From assembly GCA_965223955.1 (NCBI GenBank), contig OZ245029.1, positions 2,170,001-2,234,000 on the forward strand: a stretch of 64,000 bases of DNA. Reading direction: 5' to 3'. The notes beneath the pieces are model-generated. The model saw nothing but the letters and a program-made list of their open reading frames with translations, searched no databases and was not told where the DNA came from. This document shows, piece after piece, positions 1 to 8,400 of the stretch. Every line of letters starts with the position of its first letter. Within the stretch, counting starts at the first letter, position 1. The stretch comes from Bin75 sp965223955 (lineage in GTDB: Bacteria > Nitrospirota > Nitrospiria > Nitrospirales > UBA8639). A program made the position numbers and the translations under genes.

Positions 1-365
1 CGCGATAGAAATATTCACCCTCGAGCCTGAAGCTGCCCAGGCGATACCCCACGGCCAATCCCGCCAGAATCCCCGAGCCGCCATCAAACGACTCCTTCGC
101 GGGCCCCCACTACTGCGGAGCCCCGTCTCCACAGTAGTTTGAAGCCGGACGGCTCCGGGAAGATATGCGTGTCGCATAGGACGCCCTGGAAACCAGTCGG
201 CGCCTCGTCCGTGGTCCAATCATCGAATCCCCCGGTCTGCACGTCCATGTCCGGGGCCATGGCCACGCCTAGATCCATCCCCAGGTACAACCCGTCCTTG
301 GCCCATACCGGACCGGCGGAAAGCAGCAACCCGGTGACCAACAGCACAAAGAAGAAGTTTTTCAT
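1..365 (-). pseudogene. Outer-membrane beta-barrel protein, partial and frameshifted
   Basis: The gene starts at 365 with a clear signal peptide (MKNFFFVLLVTGLLLSAGPVWA) and runs off the window edge. The opening frame stops at about 84, but from about 108 a different frame continues to position 1 with barrel-like sequence (FDGGSGILAGLAVGYRLG, then LEGEYFYR). This closely resembles the intact barrel at 11029-12075 (ATGILAGAAAGYS, LELEYFYR-like). Removing one base from the C5 run at 104-108 would join the two parts. It is therefore either a real frameshifted gene or a homopolymer sequence error. Role beyond an outer-membrane barrel is unknown. Confidence 0.6.
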
Positions 366-785
366 GATGTCACCCTTCTTTTATTCATCATATTATTTCC
401 GCATGCTTTGGCCTAATCTAATGGATGTTTTTGACTACCATAATATGTAGTGCAAGGGAGTTTACGGGAAACCGATTTTACTGTCAATAAGCGGCACTTA
501 TTCAGTACATATAGGACCGATAGGGCAAGCCCCCCAGATCGCAGGGTTGCGACCCGCACTCGAATGCAGGCACATGCCTGATGGCGCAATCTTGTCGGCG
601 GCCTCTCCGCAGTTGTAGCGGCGGCATCTCATGCCGCTTGCAGAAGCCACCAAGAGAAGAGAGCGCGATAAGAGCGCGGCGGCTACACATGCAAAGGCAG
701 CAGATTCTTCACTTCGTTCAGAATGACACATTCGGGGTGTAGCCGGCTATTTTCATACAACACGGGACCACCCGGCAGGGGATGG
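366..785. other. Intergenic region with dispersed repeats
   Basis: No convincing gene is seen. The left part is AT-rich and probably holds the promoter of the leftward barrel gene. About 700-727 holds one copy of the 'ttcacttcgttcagaatgaca' type repeat. About 735-760 holds a 'ggctattttcat' repeat that also occurs near 34855 and 44428. Confidence 0.5.
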
Positions 786-1685
786 TTATGGCGTGATTCC
801 GGACAAGCGGGCAATCGTTGCGGATGCGGCGTTTCTGACTTCAATCTCTTTCGCGTTTTTTTCGAGGTCCCGCAACAGCGGAAGGGCATCCATGACACCG
901 AAATCGCCGAAGGCATGGATACTGCGTACCTTCACGTACACGTCAGGATGGTTCAACAGATCCGGCAAGACATCGACAATCCTGTCGTCCTCAGCCTGCA
1001 CGAATTCCACGATCGTCCGTCTGGCGGCCACCGGTTCATACAGCGTATGGGCTTGTTGCATGCTATGTATACCTTCGGGAATCCAGTCAGGGTTGTCGGA
1101 TACTCTTGGAGCAGTATCGTGAGCAACGTTGGCGCGCAACTCTTTCAGGAAGACGCGATGGGCGTCCTGGTTCCGATGAATCTGCCCATCTACGATTTCC
1201 CCGAGAAAATGGTAATAGGGATTGGTCAGGAAATTATGCAGCGAGTCCAGGTAGGGCAAGGTTCCCGAAGCCGTGAGCGTGGCTTTTTCCTGAATCGTAA
1301 TTTCAAACAACGGGCCTTTCGCGTGGTGTTCGATCCTGAAGGTTCCCGAAAGCACCGTGCCGTATCGATTGATGCCAAACTGCCTGCCCCTGGTTTCTTC
1401 ATACGAACCGGCCAGGGTCAAGGCGTGCGATTGATTCTTGTCCCGCACGATTTCGAACCCCACCGCGATCAATTTGGCTCGAATGTCCGCTGGAGCATCC
1501 CACAACAGCCTGCCGCGCGTCTTCCAGGTCGAGGCCTGCACTTCCACGTAAATCGTGTTGGCCGTTCGAATGGCGGGAAAGCCCGTCGGGTCAATCAAAT
1601 AATTCACGTTCGCCAGGGCACGGTCCGGTACGAGTACACAGACCATGAACATCATGACGAACGGAAACAGTGTTTGCGATTTCAT
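786..1685 (-). CDS. Secreted HEAT-repeat protein of unknown function
   Basis: The 299-residue product has an N-terminal signal peptide (hydrophobic residues about 5-25 ending in ALAN), so it is probably periplasmic. The middle (about 30-190) matches no family I recognise. The C-terminal 80 residues look like HEAT or PBS-lyase repeats (VRSIHAFGDFGVMDALPLL, VRNAASATIARL), which usually mediate protein contacts. It lies downstream of a RidA-like gene on the same strand with a 33-bp gap, so cotranscription is possible. The substrate or partner cannot be told from sequence. Confidence 0.7.
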   Translation of the reverse strand: MKSQTLFPFVMMFMVCVLVPDRALANVNYLIDPTGFPAIRTANTIYVEVQASTWKTRGRLLWDAPADIRAKLIAVGFEIVRDKNQSHALTLAGSYEETRGRQFGINRYGTVLSGTFRIEHHAKGPLFEITIQEKATLTASGTLPYLDSLHNFLTNPYYHFLGEIVDGQIHRNQDAHRVFLKELRANVAHDTAPRVSDNPDWIPEGIHSMQQAHTLYEPVAARRTIVEFVQAEDDRIVDVLPDLLNHPDVYVKVRSIHAFGDFGVMDALPLLRDLEKNAKEIEVRNAASATIARLSGITP

Positions 1686-1718
1686 CCTTAGGAACCTCTG
1701 ATTCTGAGAACCAGCGGC

Positions 1719-2189
1719 CTACGCATCATCGGACAAAAGTTGGACGATCAATTCGAGTTCGACGGGAACTCCCAGAGGCAATTCGGCCACTCCCACCGCC
1801 GCTCGAGCGTGCCGTCCGGCCTCGCCGAAGATCTCCACCAGCAAATCAGACGCTCCGTTGATCACGTAGGGCTGCTCCTTGAACCCTTCGTGAGAGGCCA
1901 CGTATCCCGTCATTTTGACGATTCGTTTTACTCTATCGAGAGAACCCGCGGCCTGACGGATATTGGCCAGTGCATTGACCAACGACACCTTTGCCGCTTC
2001 ATAGCCTTCTTCCTTGGAGAGATCGCGCCCCACCTTTCCCTGAAAGACGATCTGCCCGTCACGGCTGGGCACCACGCCGCTGATGAAAAGCAGATCGCCG
2101 ACTCGAACGGAGGGCACGTACGTGGCCACGGGTTGGGGAGGCGCTGGTAAGGTCAGGCCCAGGGACGTGACGCGTTGTTCAAAAGACAT
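1719..2189 (-). CDS. RidA/YjgF-YER057c-UK114 family protein
   Basis: The product is 156 residues, longer than classic RidA (about 130), and resembles the subgroup with an N-terminal extension. Members hydrolyse reactive enamine/imine intermediates, and some have other imine-related roles. The C-terminal stretch GRHARAAVGVAELPLGVPVE matches the family signature in which an arginine binds the substrate carboxylate. The gene lies 12 bp downstream of mltG on the same strand. Membership is clear; the substrate is not known. Confidence 0.85.
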   Translation of the reverse strand: MSFEQRVTSLGLTLPAPPQPVATYVPSVRVGDLLFISGVVPSRDGQIVFQGKVGRDLSKEEGYEAAKVSLVNALANIRQAAGSLDRVKRIVKMTGYVASHEGFKEQPYVINGASDLLVEIFGEAGRHARAAVGVAELPLGVPVELELIVQLLSDDA

Positions 2190-2201
2190 GGTCCGGAAAG
2201 A

Positions 2202-3212
2202 TTACGAGGAACGACGACGGTGACGCAACTGATATTTCTTCACGGCCTGATTATGTTCGGCAAGCGTCTCCGAGAACTCATGGCTCCCGTCATTGCGGGA
2301 GACGAAATACAGATACTCGGTCGGCGCAGGATAGAGGGCCGCAAGGATAGCGGCGTTTCCCGGATTGGCAATCGGACCTGGGGGCAACCCGACGACACGG
2401 TAGGTATTGTAAGGACTTTCGATCGACAGGTCCTTTTTGCGGAGATTACCGTCGAATGCATTCAAGGCGTAGATGACCGTCGGATCGCTTTGCAGCGGGA
2501 TTTTCTTTTGCAGCCGATTATGAAACACTCCGGAAATCAAGGTGCGTTCATCGGGCCGGGCCGTTTCTTTTTCGATCACCGACGCCAACGTGACCACCTG
2601 GTGCATGGACAAGCCCAATTCCACGGCCCGCCGCCGGTGTTCCTCCGTCACGGTTTGCTTGAACCGGGACACCATCGTCGCAATCAACCGTTCCGGTGCC
2701 ACGTGACGAGCAAACTGGTAGGTATCGGGAAAAAGATAGCCTTCCAGGTTATCGACGGACAGCGCCAGGGTTTGAATGAAAACCGGGTCCCCGGCGCACC
2801 GGAGAAACTCCTCACGATCGGCCAGGCGTTGCTCGTACAACACATCGGCAATCTGACTCACTGAAAAGCCTTCGGGAATCGTGACCGTATACTGGATCAC
2901 CTCGCCCTTGACGATCTTCTCCAGAATGGCCGAGGGGTCCATGCCTCCACGCAATTCATATTCCCCCGGAATGATTTTCCGGTCCGAGCCCGCCAGACGG
3001 CCCATCCACACAAACGCCCAATCGCTCTTGATAAGATTCTTTCGGCGAAGTCGTTCTGCCACTTCGGACAAGGAGGCCCCTTCGGCAATATCCAAAACCG
3101 TAACCCGGGAGGAATTGCCGACTGGTTGGAGTTGACTCAGCACCGCGAATCCGCAGCCGAACCCCAGGAGGAGAAAGCACGAGATGATGATAAGGCTTTT
3201 TTTGACCATCAA
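2202..3212 (-). CDS. mltG: Endolytic murein transglycosylase MltG
   Basis: This YceG-like protein has 336 residues. It opens with a single membrane anchor (residues about 5-25), followed by a LysM-like region and the lytic domain. The catalytic-site motif ASVIEKET lies at about residues 210-217. The FPDTY stretch and the conserved LPPGPIANPG segment near the C-terminus are also present. MltG cleaves nascent peptidoglycan at the inner membrane and is thought to terminate glycan chains. It is followed 12 bp later by the RidA-like gene. Length and domain order are typical. Confidence 0.95.
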   Translation of the reverse strand: MMVKKSLIIISCFLLLGFGCGFAVLSQLQPVGNSSRVTVLDIAEGASLSEVAERLRRKNLIKSDWAFVWMGRLAGSDRKIIPGEYELRGGMDPSAILEKIVKGEVIQYTVTIPEGFSVSQIADVLYEQRLADREEFLRCAGDPVFIQTLALSVDNLEGYLFPDTYQFARHVAPERLIATMVSRFKQTVTEEHRRRAVELGLSMHQVVTLASVIEKETARPDERTLISGVFHNRLQKKIPLQSDPTVIYALNAFDGNLRKKDLSIESPYNTYRVVGLPPGPIANPGNAAILAALYPAPTEYLYFVSRNDGSHEFSETLAEHNQAVKKYQLRHRRRSS

Positions 3213-3240
3213 TGATTCAACGGAAGGACGAAGACTGTCT

Positions 3241-3391
3241 GGTGTTCACTCATTCGTTGACAATTCTTCATGGACGGTTGCCTCTACCCCACCTAGCCTC
3301 CCCTTACAAAGGGGAGGAACATTCTTTATTCCCCCTCCTTTGCCTGCCCTGAGCGAAGTCGAAGGGTAAGGAGGGGTGAGGGGAGGTAGAG
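3241..3391. repeat. Composite intergenic repeat (families A and C)
   Basis: At 3241-3265 is a copy of the 'tgttcactcattcgttgaca' repeat (family C). At 3281-3391 is a copy of family A: two arms related to 'cctccccttacaaagggg' and 'aaggaggggtgagggg' in inverted orientation, each ending in a ggtagag/ctctacc box. The copy sits between mltG and alaS. Confidence 0.75.
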
Positions 3392-3397
3392 CCGGGC

Positions 3398-6043
3398 TCA
3401 CGACTGTCCCGACACCTGCGCTTCGATCAGGTGAAACACTTTTTCAAGGGCCTGGCCCAATTTTTCAGGATGCTTCCCACCGGCCTGGGCCATCTCGGGT
3501 CGTCCTCCACCCGATCCGCCGATTTCGTGAGCCATTTCCTTGATCAGCTTCCCGGCCTGCAAGGTGTGGGTCAGGTCGGGAGACACGATCACCAATAACG
3601 AAACCTTCTCATCCGCGACCGAGCCTAAGGCCATCACGCCCTTGGGGACCTTATGCCGCACTTTGTCGGAAAGCAGCCGAAGTTCCTGCATGGACAAACC
3701 CTGAGCCTCCTGAACGTAAACGGGAATGCCCCGGATCTCCCGAACCCGGGCATCGTCACTGCCGGCGCTCTGGTCCATGAGTTTCAATTTGAGCTGCTCG
3801 ACTTCCCGTTCCTTGTCCTTCAACAGGGAAACGAGTTTCCGGGTTTTCGGGACGACTTCCGACGGACTGCTTTTCAACAACTCCGCCAATTCCCTGACGT
3901 CGGATTCCAATTTTTTCCCGTGCTCCAACGCCCCTGTCCCGGTCAGCGCTTCGATGCGCCGCACCCCGGACGCGATCCCGCCTTCGGAGATAATACGGAA
4001 CGAGCCGATTTCTCCCGTATGTTGGCAATGCGTTCCCCCACACAGTTCCTTACTGAACTCGCCAATACCCACGACCCGCACCCGTTCACCATATTTATCA
4101 CCAAAAAACGCCAGGGCTCCGGCGTGGACCGCCTCCTGAATACCCATGACGTCGGTCCGGACAAGCGTGTTGCCTAACACGTGAAAATTGACCATCGCCT
4201 CGATTTCTTCAAGGTCTCTGGTACGCAGGGGCTTGAAGTATGAAAAATCGAAACGCAACCGGTTCGGGGCGACCAACGAGCCATACTGTTTCACGTGAGC
4301 GCCCAACACGTCACGAAGCGCCGCGTGGAGGAGATGGGTGGCGGTATGATTCCGAGCCGCGCCGTGGCGGGTCGTCGAGTTCACCGTCGCAGCCAGCGGC
4401 TCGCCCTTGCGAACACGCCCGGACACGACCTTTCCCTTGTGAAGAAAGAGTTTGCCGCTGACCTTGGTGGTTTCCCTGACGTGTATCCGGCCCTCCCGAC
4501 CCGTCAACGTCCCCTGATCCCCAACCTGGCCGCCACCTTCGGGATAGAAGGGGGTGGCGTCCAGGACCAGTTCCACGTCATCCCCTTCCACGACTTCGTC
4601 CGCCAAGGCGTCTCCCTTGAGCAGGGCCTGCACCACACTCTCGGATTGAAGCGCCTGATACCCGAGGAACTCCGTGGGATGAAGCCGTTGGGCAAGTTCG
4701 GTGATGAGCGGCTTCTCCTGTTCCGCGACAAAGACGGCCGACTTGCGCGCCCGATCACGTTGCGCTTCCAACGCGCGTTGAAAGCCTTCAAGGTCGGTGA
4801 CCAGCCCGTGTTCACGAGCGGCTTCTTCGATTAAATCCAATGGAAAGCCATACGTATCGTACAGTTTAAAGACGCTCTCGCCGTCCAGAGCCCCGGCCGT
4901 GGCTTCGGCGACCATGCGATTCAGGATGGGCAACCCCTGATCCAACGTCCCGATAAAGCGTTCTTCTTCGCCTTCAACGACCTTGCGACACGTCTCACCC
5001 GCCTGGGCCAGTTCGGGATACGCCTCTTCCATTTCGGTCGCCACCGTGCCGGTCAACTCATACAGAAAGGGCTCGGTCACGCCCAAGAGCCGGCCATGCC
5101 GTGAAGCTCTCCGTAAAATACGTCGCAACACGTATCCCCGGCCTTCGTTGGAAGGAAGAATCCCGTCCGCGATCATAAACGTGATGGCACGCAAATGATC
5201 CGCAATGACCCGCAGGGAACGATCAGCGGCTTCATCCTTGCCGTACCCGCAACCCGTCCGGTCGGCAATCGCCGAGAGCAACGGCATGAACAGGTCGGTC
5301 GCGTAATTGCTGGCTACGCCCTGGACAACGGCGGCCAGCCGCTCAAGGCCCATACCGGTGTCGATACTGGGTTTCGGCAGTGGATGAAGGTTGCCTTCGG
5401 CATCGCGGTCGAACTGCATGAACACGAGGTTCCAAATTTCCAGATACCGGTCGCAGTCGCACCCCACCGCACACGAATCCCGGCCACACCCGAGGACCGC
5501 GCCCTGATCGATGTAGATTTCAGAACAAGGCCCACAGGGCCCGGTCTCCCCCATTTGCCAGAAATTATCCTTGTACCCGAGCCGCACGATTCGGGCCGCG
5601 GGCACGCCCACGTTTTTCTCCCACAATTCAAAGGCTTCATCATCGTCCTGAAAAACCGTGACCCACAATTGATCGGCGGGCAGGCCCAGTGTTTTCGTCA
5701 AATAGTCCCAGCCATAATGGACGGCGTCCTTTTTGAAATAATCGCCGAACGAAAAATTGCCGAGCATTTCAAAGAACGTATGATGGCGACGGGTATACCC
5801 GACGTTTTCCAGATCATTGTGTTTGCCCCCGGCTCGCATGCACCGTTGAACGGAAACGGCCCGGGAATAAGAACGCGGTTCTTCTCCCAGGAACACCCGC
5901 TTGAACTGGTTCATGCCCGCGTTCGTGAACAGGAGCGTGGGGTCAGCCTGGGGAAGCAACGATGCGCTGGGAACCACGGCATGGTCCACCGCACGAAAAA
6001 AATCCAGAAACGACCGTCGAAGCTCATTGGCAGTCAGGGACAT
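3398..6043 (-). CDS. alaS: Alanyl-tRNA synthetase
   Basis: The 881-residue length is normal for bacterial AlaRS. The order is the class II aminoacylation core (residues about 1-450), the editing domain with the zinc-binding HTATHLLH and CGGTH motifs, and the C-terminal oligomerisation/DHHA1-type domain ending in the glycine-rich GGSGGGRPEMAQAGG segment. It charges tRNA-Ala and clears Ser/Gly mischarging. It lies between mltG and recA on the same strand but is separated from both by repeat-filled gaps, so it may have its own promoter. Confidence 0.98.
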   Translation of the reverse strand: MSLTANELRRSFLDFFRAVDHAVVPSASLLPQADPTLLFTNAGMNQFKRVFLGEEPRSYSRAVSVQRCMRAGGKHNDLENVGYTRRHHTFFEMLGNFSFGDYFKKDAVHYGWDYLTKTLGLPADQLWVTVFQDDDEAFELWEKNVGVPAARIVRLGYKDNFWQMGETGPCGPCSEIYIDQGAVLGCGRDSCAVGCDCDRYLEIWNLVFMQFDRDAEGNLHPLPKPSIDTGMGLERLAAVVQGVASNYATDLFMPLLSAIADRTGCGYGKDEAADRSLRVIADHLRAITFMIADGILPSNEGRGYVLRRILRRASRHGRLLGVTEPFLYELTGTVATEMEEAYPELAQAGETCRKVVEGEEERFIGTLDQGLPILNRMVAEATAGALDGESVFKLYDTYGFPLDLIEEAAREHGLVTDLEGFQRALEAQRDRARKSAVFVAEQEKPLITELAQRLHPTEFLGYQALQSESVVQALLKGDALADEVVEGDDVELVLDATPFYPEGGGQVGDQGTLTGREGRIHVRETTKVSGKLFLHKGKVVSGRVRKGEPLAATVNSTTRHGAARNHTATHLLHAALRDVLGAHVKQYGSLVAPNRLRFDFSYFKPLRTRDLEEIEAMVNFHVLGNTLVRTDVMGIQEAVHAGALAFFGDKYGERVRVVGIGEFSKELCGGTHCQHTGEIGSFRIISEGGIASGVRRIEALTGTGALEHGKKLESDVRELAELLKSSPSEVVPKTRKLVSLLKDKEREVEQLKLKLMDQSAGSDDARVREIRGIPVYVQEAQGLSMQELRLLSDKVRHKVPKGVMALGSVADEKVSLLVIVSPDLTHTLQAGKLIKEMAHEIGGSGGGRPEMAQAGGKHPEKLGQALEKVFHLIEAQVSGQS

Positions 6044-6150
6044 AGGGAAGACAGGATCCGTTGAGGGTTTCTCTTGTGTATGTGTTCACTCGTTCGTAGC
6101 CAGAATAACAAAGAGGAAGAGCCCTGCATCGGCATCTGCTTCTCTCGTTC

Positions 6151-6284
6151 CCTCCCCTTTGTAAGGGGAGGCCAGGTGGGGTAGAGTCGGCTTGGCACAG
6201 TGACCCTGGAGAAGCAGCCCTGCGTGGTTTTCTCTTCCAGGCACCACTCTACCTCCCCTTCACCCCTCCTTACAAAGGAGGGGA
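6151..6284. repeat. Family A intergenic repeat, two inverted arms
   Basis: The left arm has the sequence 'cctcccctttgtaaggggag' followed by gtggggtagag. The right arm is a near-inverse: ctctacctcccc followed by ctccttacaaaggagggg. About 60 bp of unrelated sequence separates them. The alaS-recA gap (6044-6391) otherwise shows no gene. Confidence 0.75.
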
Positions 6285-6391
6285 ATGAAGAAGGCACCCT
6301 CTCATCTGGCGGGAGAGAGCCTGCCCCGAACCCTGTCCTCGACATTCTTAGTCCGGGATTGCTCCGGGGGTCGGGGTGAGAGGGCATTTTT

Positions 6392-7474
6392 CTAGACTTT
6401 TCCCTGCGTGGGGGCCGGTTTCTTTCCCGTTTCCGCTTCGGCTGAACCCGCGTCTTTCGGCATCGCAGCCAGTCCGGCCTGCTCCCGAATCTTCGTTTCA
6501 ATTTCTCCGGCAGTTCCGGGGTTTTCCTTCAGAAACGTTTTCGCCGCCTCACGGCCCTGGCCCAACCGCTCCTCACGAAACGAATACCATGCTCCGGCTT
6601 TATCAACGATTTTCTTTTCAACCCCCAGGTCGATGAGTTCTCCGACTTTGGACACGCCCGCGGCGAACATAATGTCAAACTCGGCTTGCTTAAAAGGAGG
6701 CGCCGTCTTGTTCTTCACCACTTTGACGCGGACCCTGCTCCCCATCACCTCCTGCCCCTCCTTGATGGACTCGATTCGCCGAATGTCCAGCCGCACCGAA
6801 GAATAAAACTTCAAGGCGTTCCCGCCGGTCGTGGTTTCGGGATTGCCGAACATCACCCCGATCTTCATCCGGATCTGGTTGATGAAGATCACCGTGGTCA
6901 TGGATTTGGAAATGGCCCCCGTCAATTTGCGGAGGGCCTGGGACATCAGGCGCGCCTGAAGCCCCATGTGCGAATCGCCCATTTCACCTTCGATTTCAGC
7001 ACGGGGCACCAAGGCGGCGACGGAGTCCACGACCACCAGGTCGATGGCTCCGCTTCTGACCAACGTCTCGGTAATCTCCAGGGCTTGTTCTCCGGTGTCC
7101 GGTTGGGCCACCAGCAGATCGTCGCTTCGAACCCCTAGTTTTTTCGCATAGGAAACGTCCAAGGCGTGTTCTGCATCAATGAACGCCGCGGACCCACCGA
7201 TTTTCTGCGTTTCCGCAATGACATGGAGACACAGGGTCGTTTTCCCCGAGGATTCCGGACCAAAAATTTCCACCACTCGCCCGCGCGGCAACCCGCCGAC
7301 CCCCAAGGCCAAATCCAGGGACAACGACCCCGTGGACACGACTTGCACGTCATCCGACACGTCGCCACTTCCCAGTTTCATAATCGAGCCTTTCCCAAAC
7401 TGCTTTTCAATTTGGGTCACGGCCAGTTCCAATGCTTTCATTTTTCCCTGATTATCCGTACCTCGATCGCTCAT
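6392..7474 (-). CDS. recA: Recombinase RecA
   Basis: The protein has 360 residues. The Walker A motif GPESSGKTT is at residues about 72-80, and the loop regions and the QIRMKIGVMFGNPETTTGG segment are canonical. RecA forms the filament for homologous recombination and activates the SOS response. I chose the ATG at 7474 over the upstream TTG because a strong GGAGG lies just ahead of it. The C-terminal tail is rich in K, E and A, as is usual. No recX is adjacent; alaS is next downstream. No classical LexA box is seen upstream, but there is a tandem 12-bp repeat. Confidence 0.98.
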   Translation of the reverse strand: MSDRGTDNQGKMKALELAVTQIEKQFGKGSIMKLGSGDVSDDVQVVSTGSLSLDLALGVGGLPRGRVVEIFGPESSGKTTLCLHVIAETQKIGGSAAFIDAEHALDVSYAKKLGVRSDDLLVAQPDTGEQALEITETLVRSGAIDLVVVDSVAALVPRAEIEGEMGDSHMGLQARLMSQALRKLTGAISKSMTTVIFINQIRMKIGVMFGNPETTTGGNALKFYSSVRLDIRRIESIKEGQEVMGSRVRVKVVKNKTAPPFKQAEFDIMFAAGVSKVGELIDLGVEKKIVDKAGAWYSFREERLGQGREAAKTFLKENPGTAGEIETKIREQAGLAAMPKDAGSAEAETGKKPAPTQGKV

Positions 7475-7505
7475 AGCGCCTCCTCGATTCAAGCCATCAC
7501 GTCTC

Positions 7506-7529
7506 TATCATACTGAATATCATACTGAA
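7506..7529 (-). promoter_or_regulatory. Tandem 12-bp repeat upstream of recA
   Basis: Two perfect adjacent copies of ttcagtatgata (minus-strand reading) lie about 32-55 bp upstream of the recA start. Each contains a TATGAT that could serve as a -10 element, and the pair could equally be an operator. This reading is inference; no match to the E. coli-type SOS box is visible. Confidence 0.35.
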
Positions 7530-7575
7530 AACCAGGAAGGAGGCCAACCATCCTTCGCAAAGAAAAATCATCCCC

Positions 7576-8148
7576 CTACGCATTCAAGGAGACGTTCCAT
7601 AATTTTGTATAGACTGCCCCGCCCGGCCGGAGTTCACTTTTGAACAAGGTCACGCGTTCAACGGGTAACCGCCCACAGAAAAAGGGGTCCGTGAACACGC
7701 CCAAGGCATCCAGCGTTCGCCCGACTTCACGATGGTCCTTTTTGACGCGAGCCACAGTCAGATGAGCTCGGAACGGTCTGTCCTCTTGAGGAAACCCCAA
7801 GGGGACCACTGCCAGACCGACGCATTCGGCCAACGTGGTCAGGCTATCGAGGGCTCCGCCAATACCAATCCACAACACGCGGGGCGACCGGTTATCCGGA
7901 AACACCCCGAACCCCTTGAGTTCAAGCGCAAAAGGGGAAACATGGGAGACCGCCGTCTCCACTACCTGACGGATTTGGTCGACCTGGCTCTCCGTCGTAT
8001 CACCGATAAACTTCAAGTTAACATGTAGGTTTTCAGGTTTACTCCATGAAATTCCTGGAAATTCTCGTTTTACCGTTCGTATGTTCTGCGCTATGGCCGA
8101 TTGCAGAGAAGAAGGCAGATCAATCGCCAAAAACGTTCGTAATCCCAT
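7576..8148 (-). CDS. thpR: RNA 2',3'-cyclic phosphodiesterase (2H phosphoesterase)
   Basis: This 190-residue protein belongs to the LigT/ThpR family. Two H-x-T/S-type motifs mark the active site: HVNLKF (about residue 42, with Asn in place of the usual Thr/Ser) and HLTVAR (about residue 129). Family members open 2',3'-cyclic phosphate ends of RNA and can join tRNA halves in vitro. It lies between cinA and recA on the same strand; cinA-thpR-recA is a recurring bacterial arrangement, which supports the call. Confidence 0.9.
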   Translation of the reverse strand: MGLRTFLAIDLPSSLQSAIAQNIRTVKREFPGISWSKPENLHVNLKFIGDTTESQVDQIRQVVETAVSHVSPFALELKGFGVFPDNRSPRVLWIGIGGALDSLTTLAECVGLAVVPLGFPQEDRPFRAHLTVARVKKDHREVGRTLDALGVFTDPFFCGRLPVERVTLFKSELRPGGAVYTKLWNVSLNA

Positions 8149-8208
8149 ACTTCACCTCTGAGCGTCCTCTTTTGTAGCTGCGCCATCTCATGGCACCTTC
8201 TGTAGTTA

Positions 8209-8339
8209 CCTCCCCTTTGTAAGGGGAGGCCAGGTGGGGTAGAGCCCCACTTCCGAGAACTGCGCGCTCCGCCTTGCCGTTGGCTCCACTCGATAACGGC
8301 GCTCTACCTCCTCTCACCCCTCCTTACAAAGGAGGGGAA
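8209..8339. repeat. Family A intergenic repeat, two inverted arms
   Basis: This copy has the same layout as at 6151-6284: a left arm 'cctcccctttgtaaggggag' plus gtggggtagag, and a right arm with gctctacctc and ctccttacaaaggagggg. It fills most of the cinA-thpR gap. Confidence 0.75.
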
Positions 8340-8400
8340 CAGGCGGCATGAGGCATGTCCAGGGCCATGACCCGGGATCCTGCTTTTTTTGTCATCCAGA

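Noticed and set aside
498..731. Small open frames with CHSERSEES-type translations
   Set aside because: These are translations of dispersed intergenic repeats, not genes; the same applies to similar frames near 19757, 34912, 44092 and 60788.
723..1691. Long plus-strand open frame (322 residues)
   Set aside because: It is antisense to the HEAT-repeat gene, which has a signal peptide and recognisable repeats; the plus-strand translation has no domain and unlikely composition.
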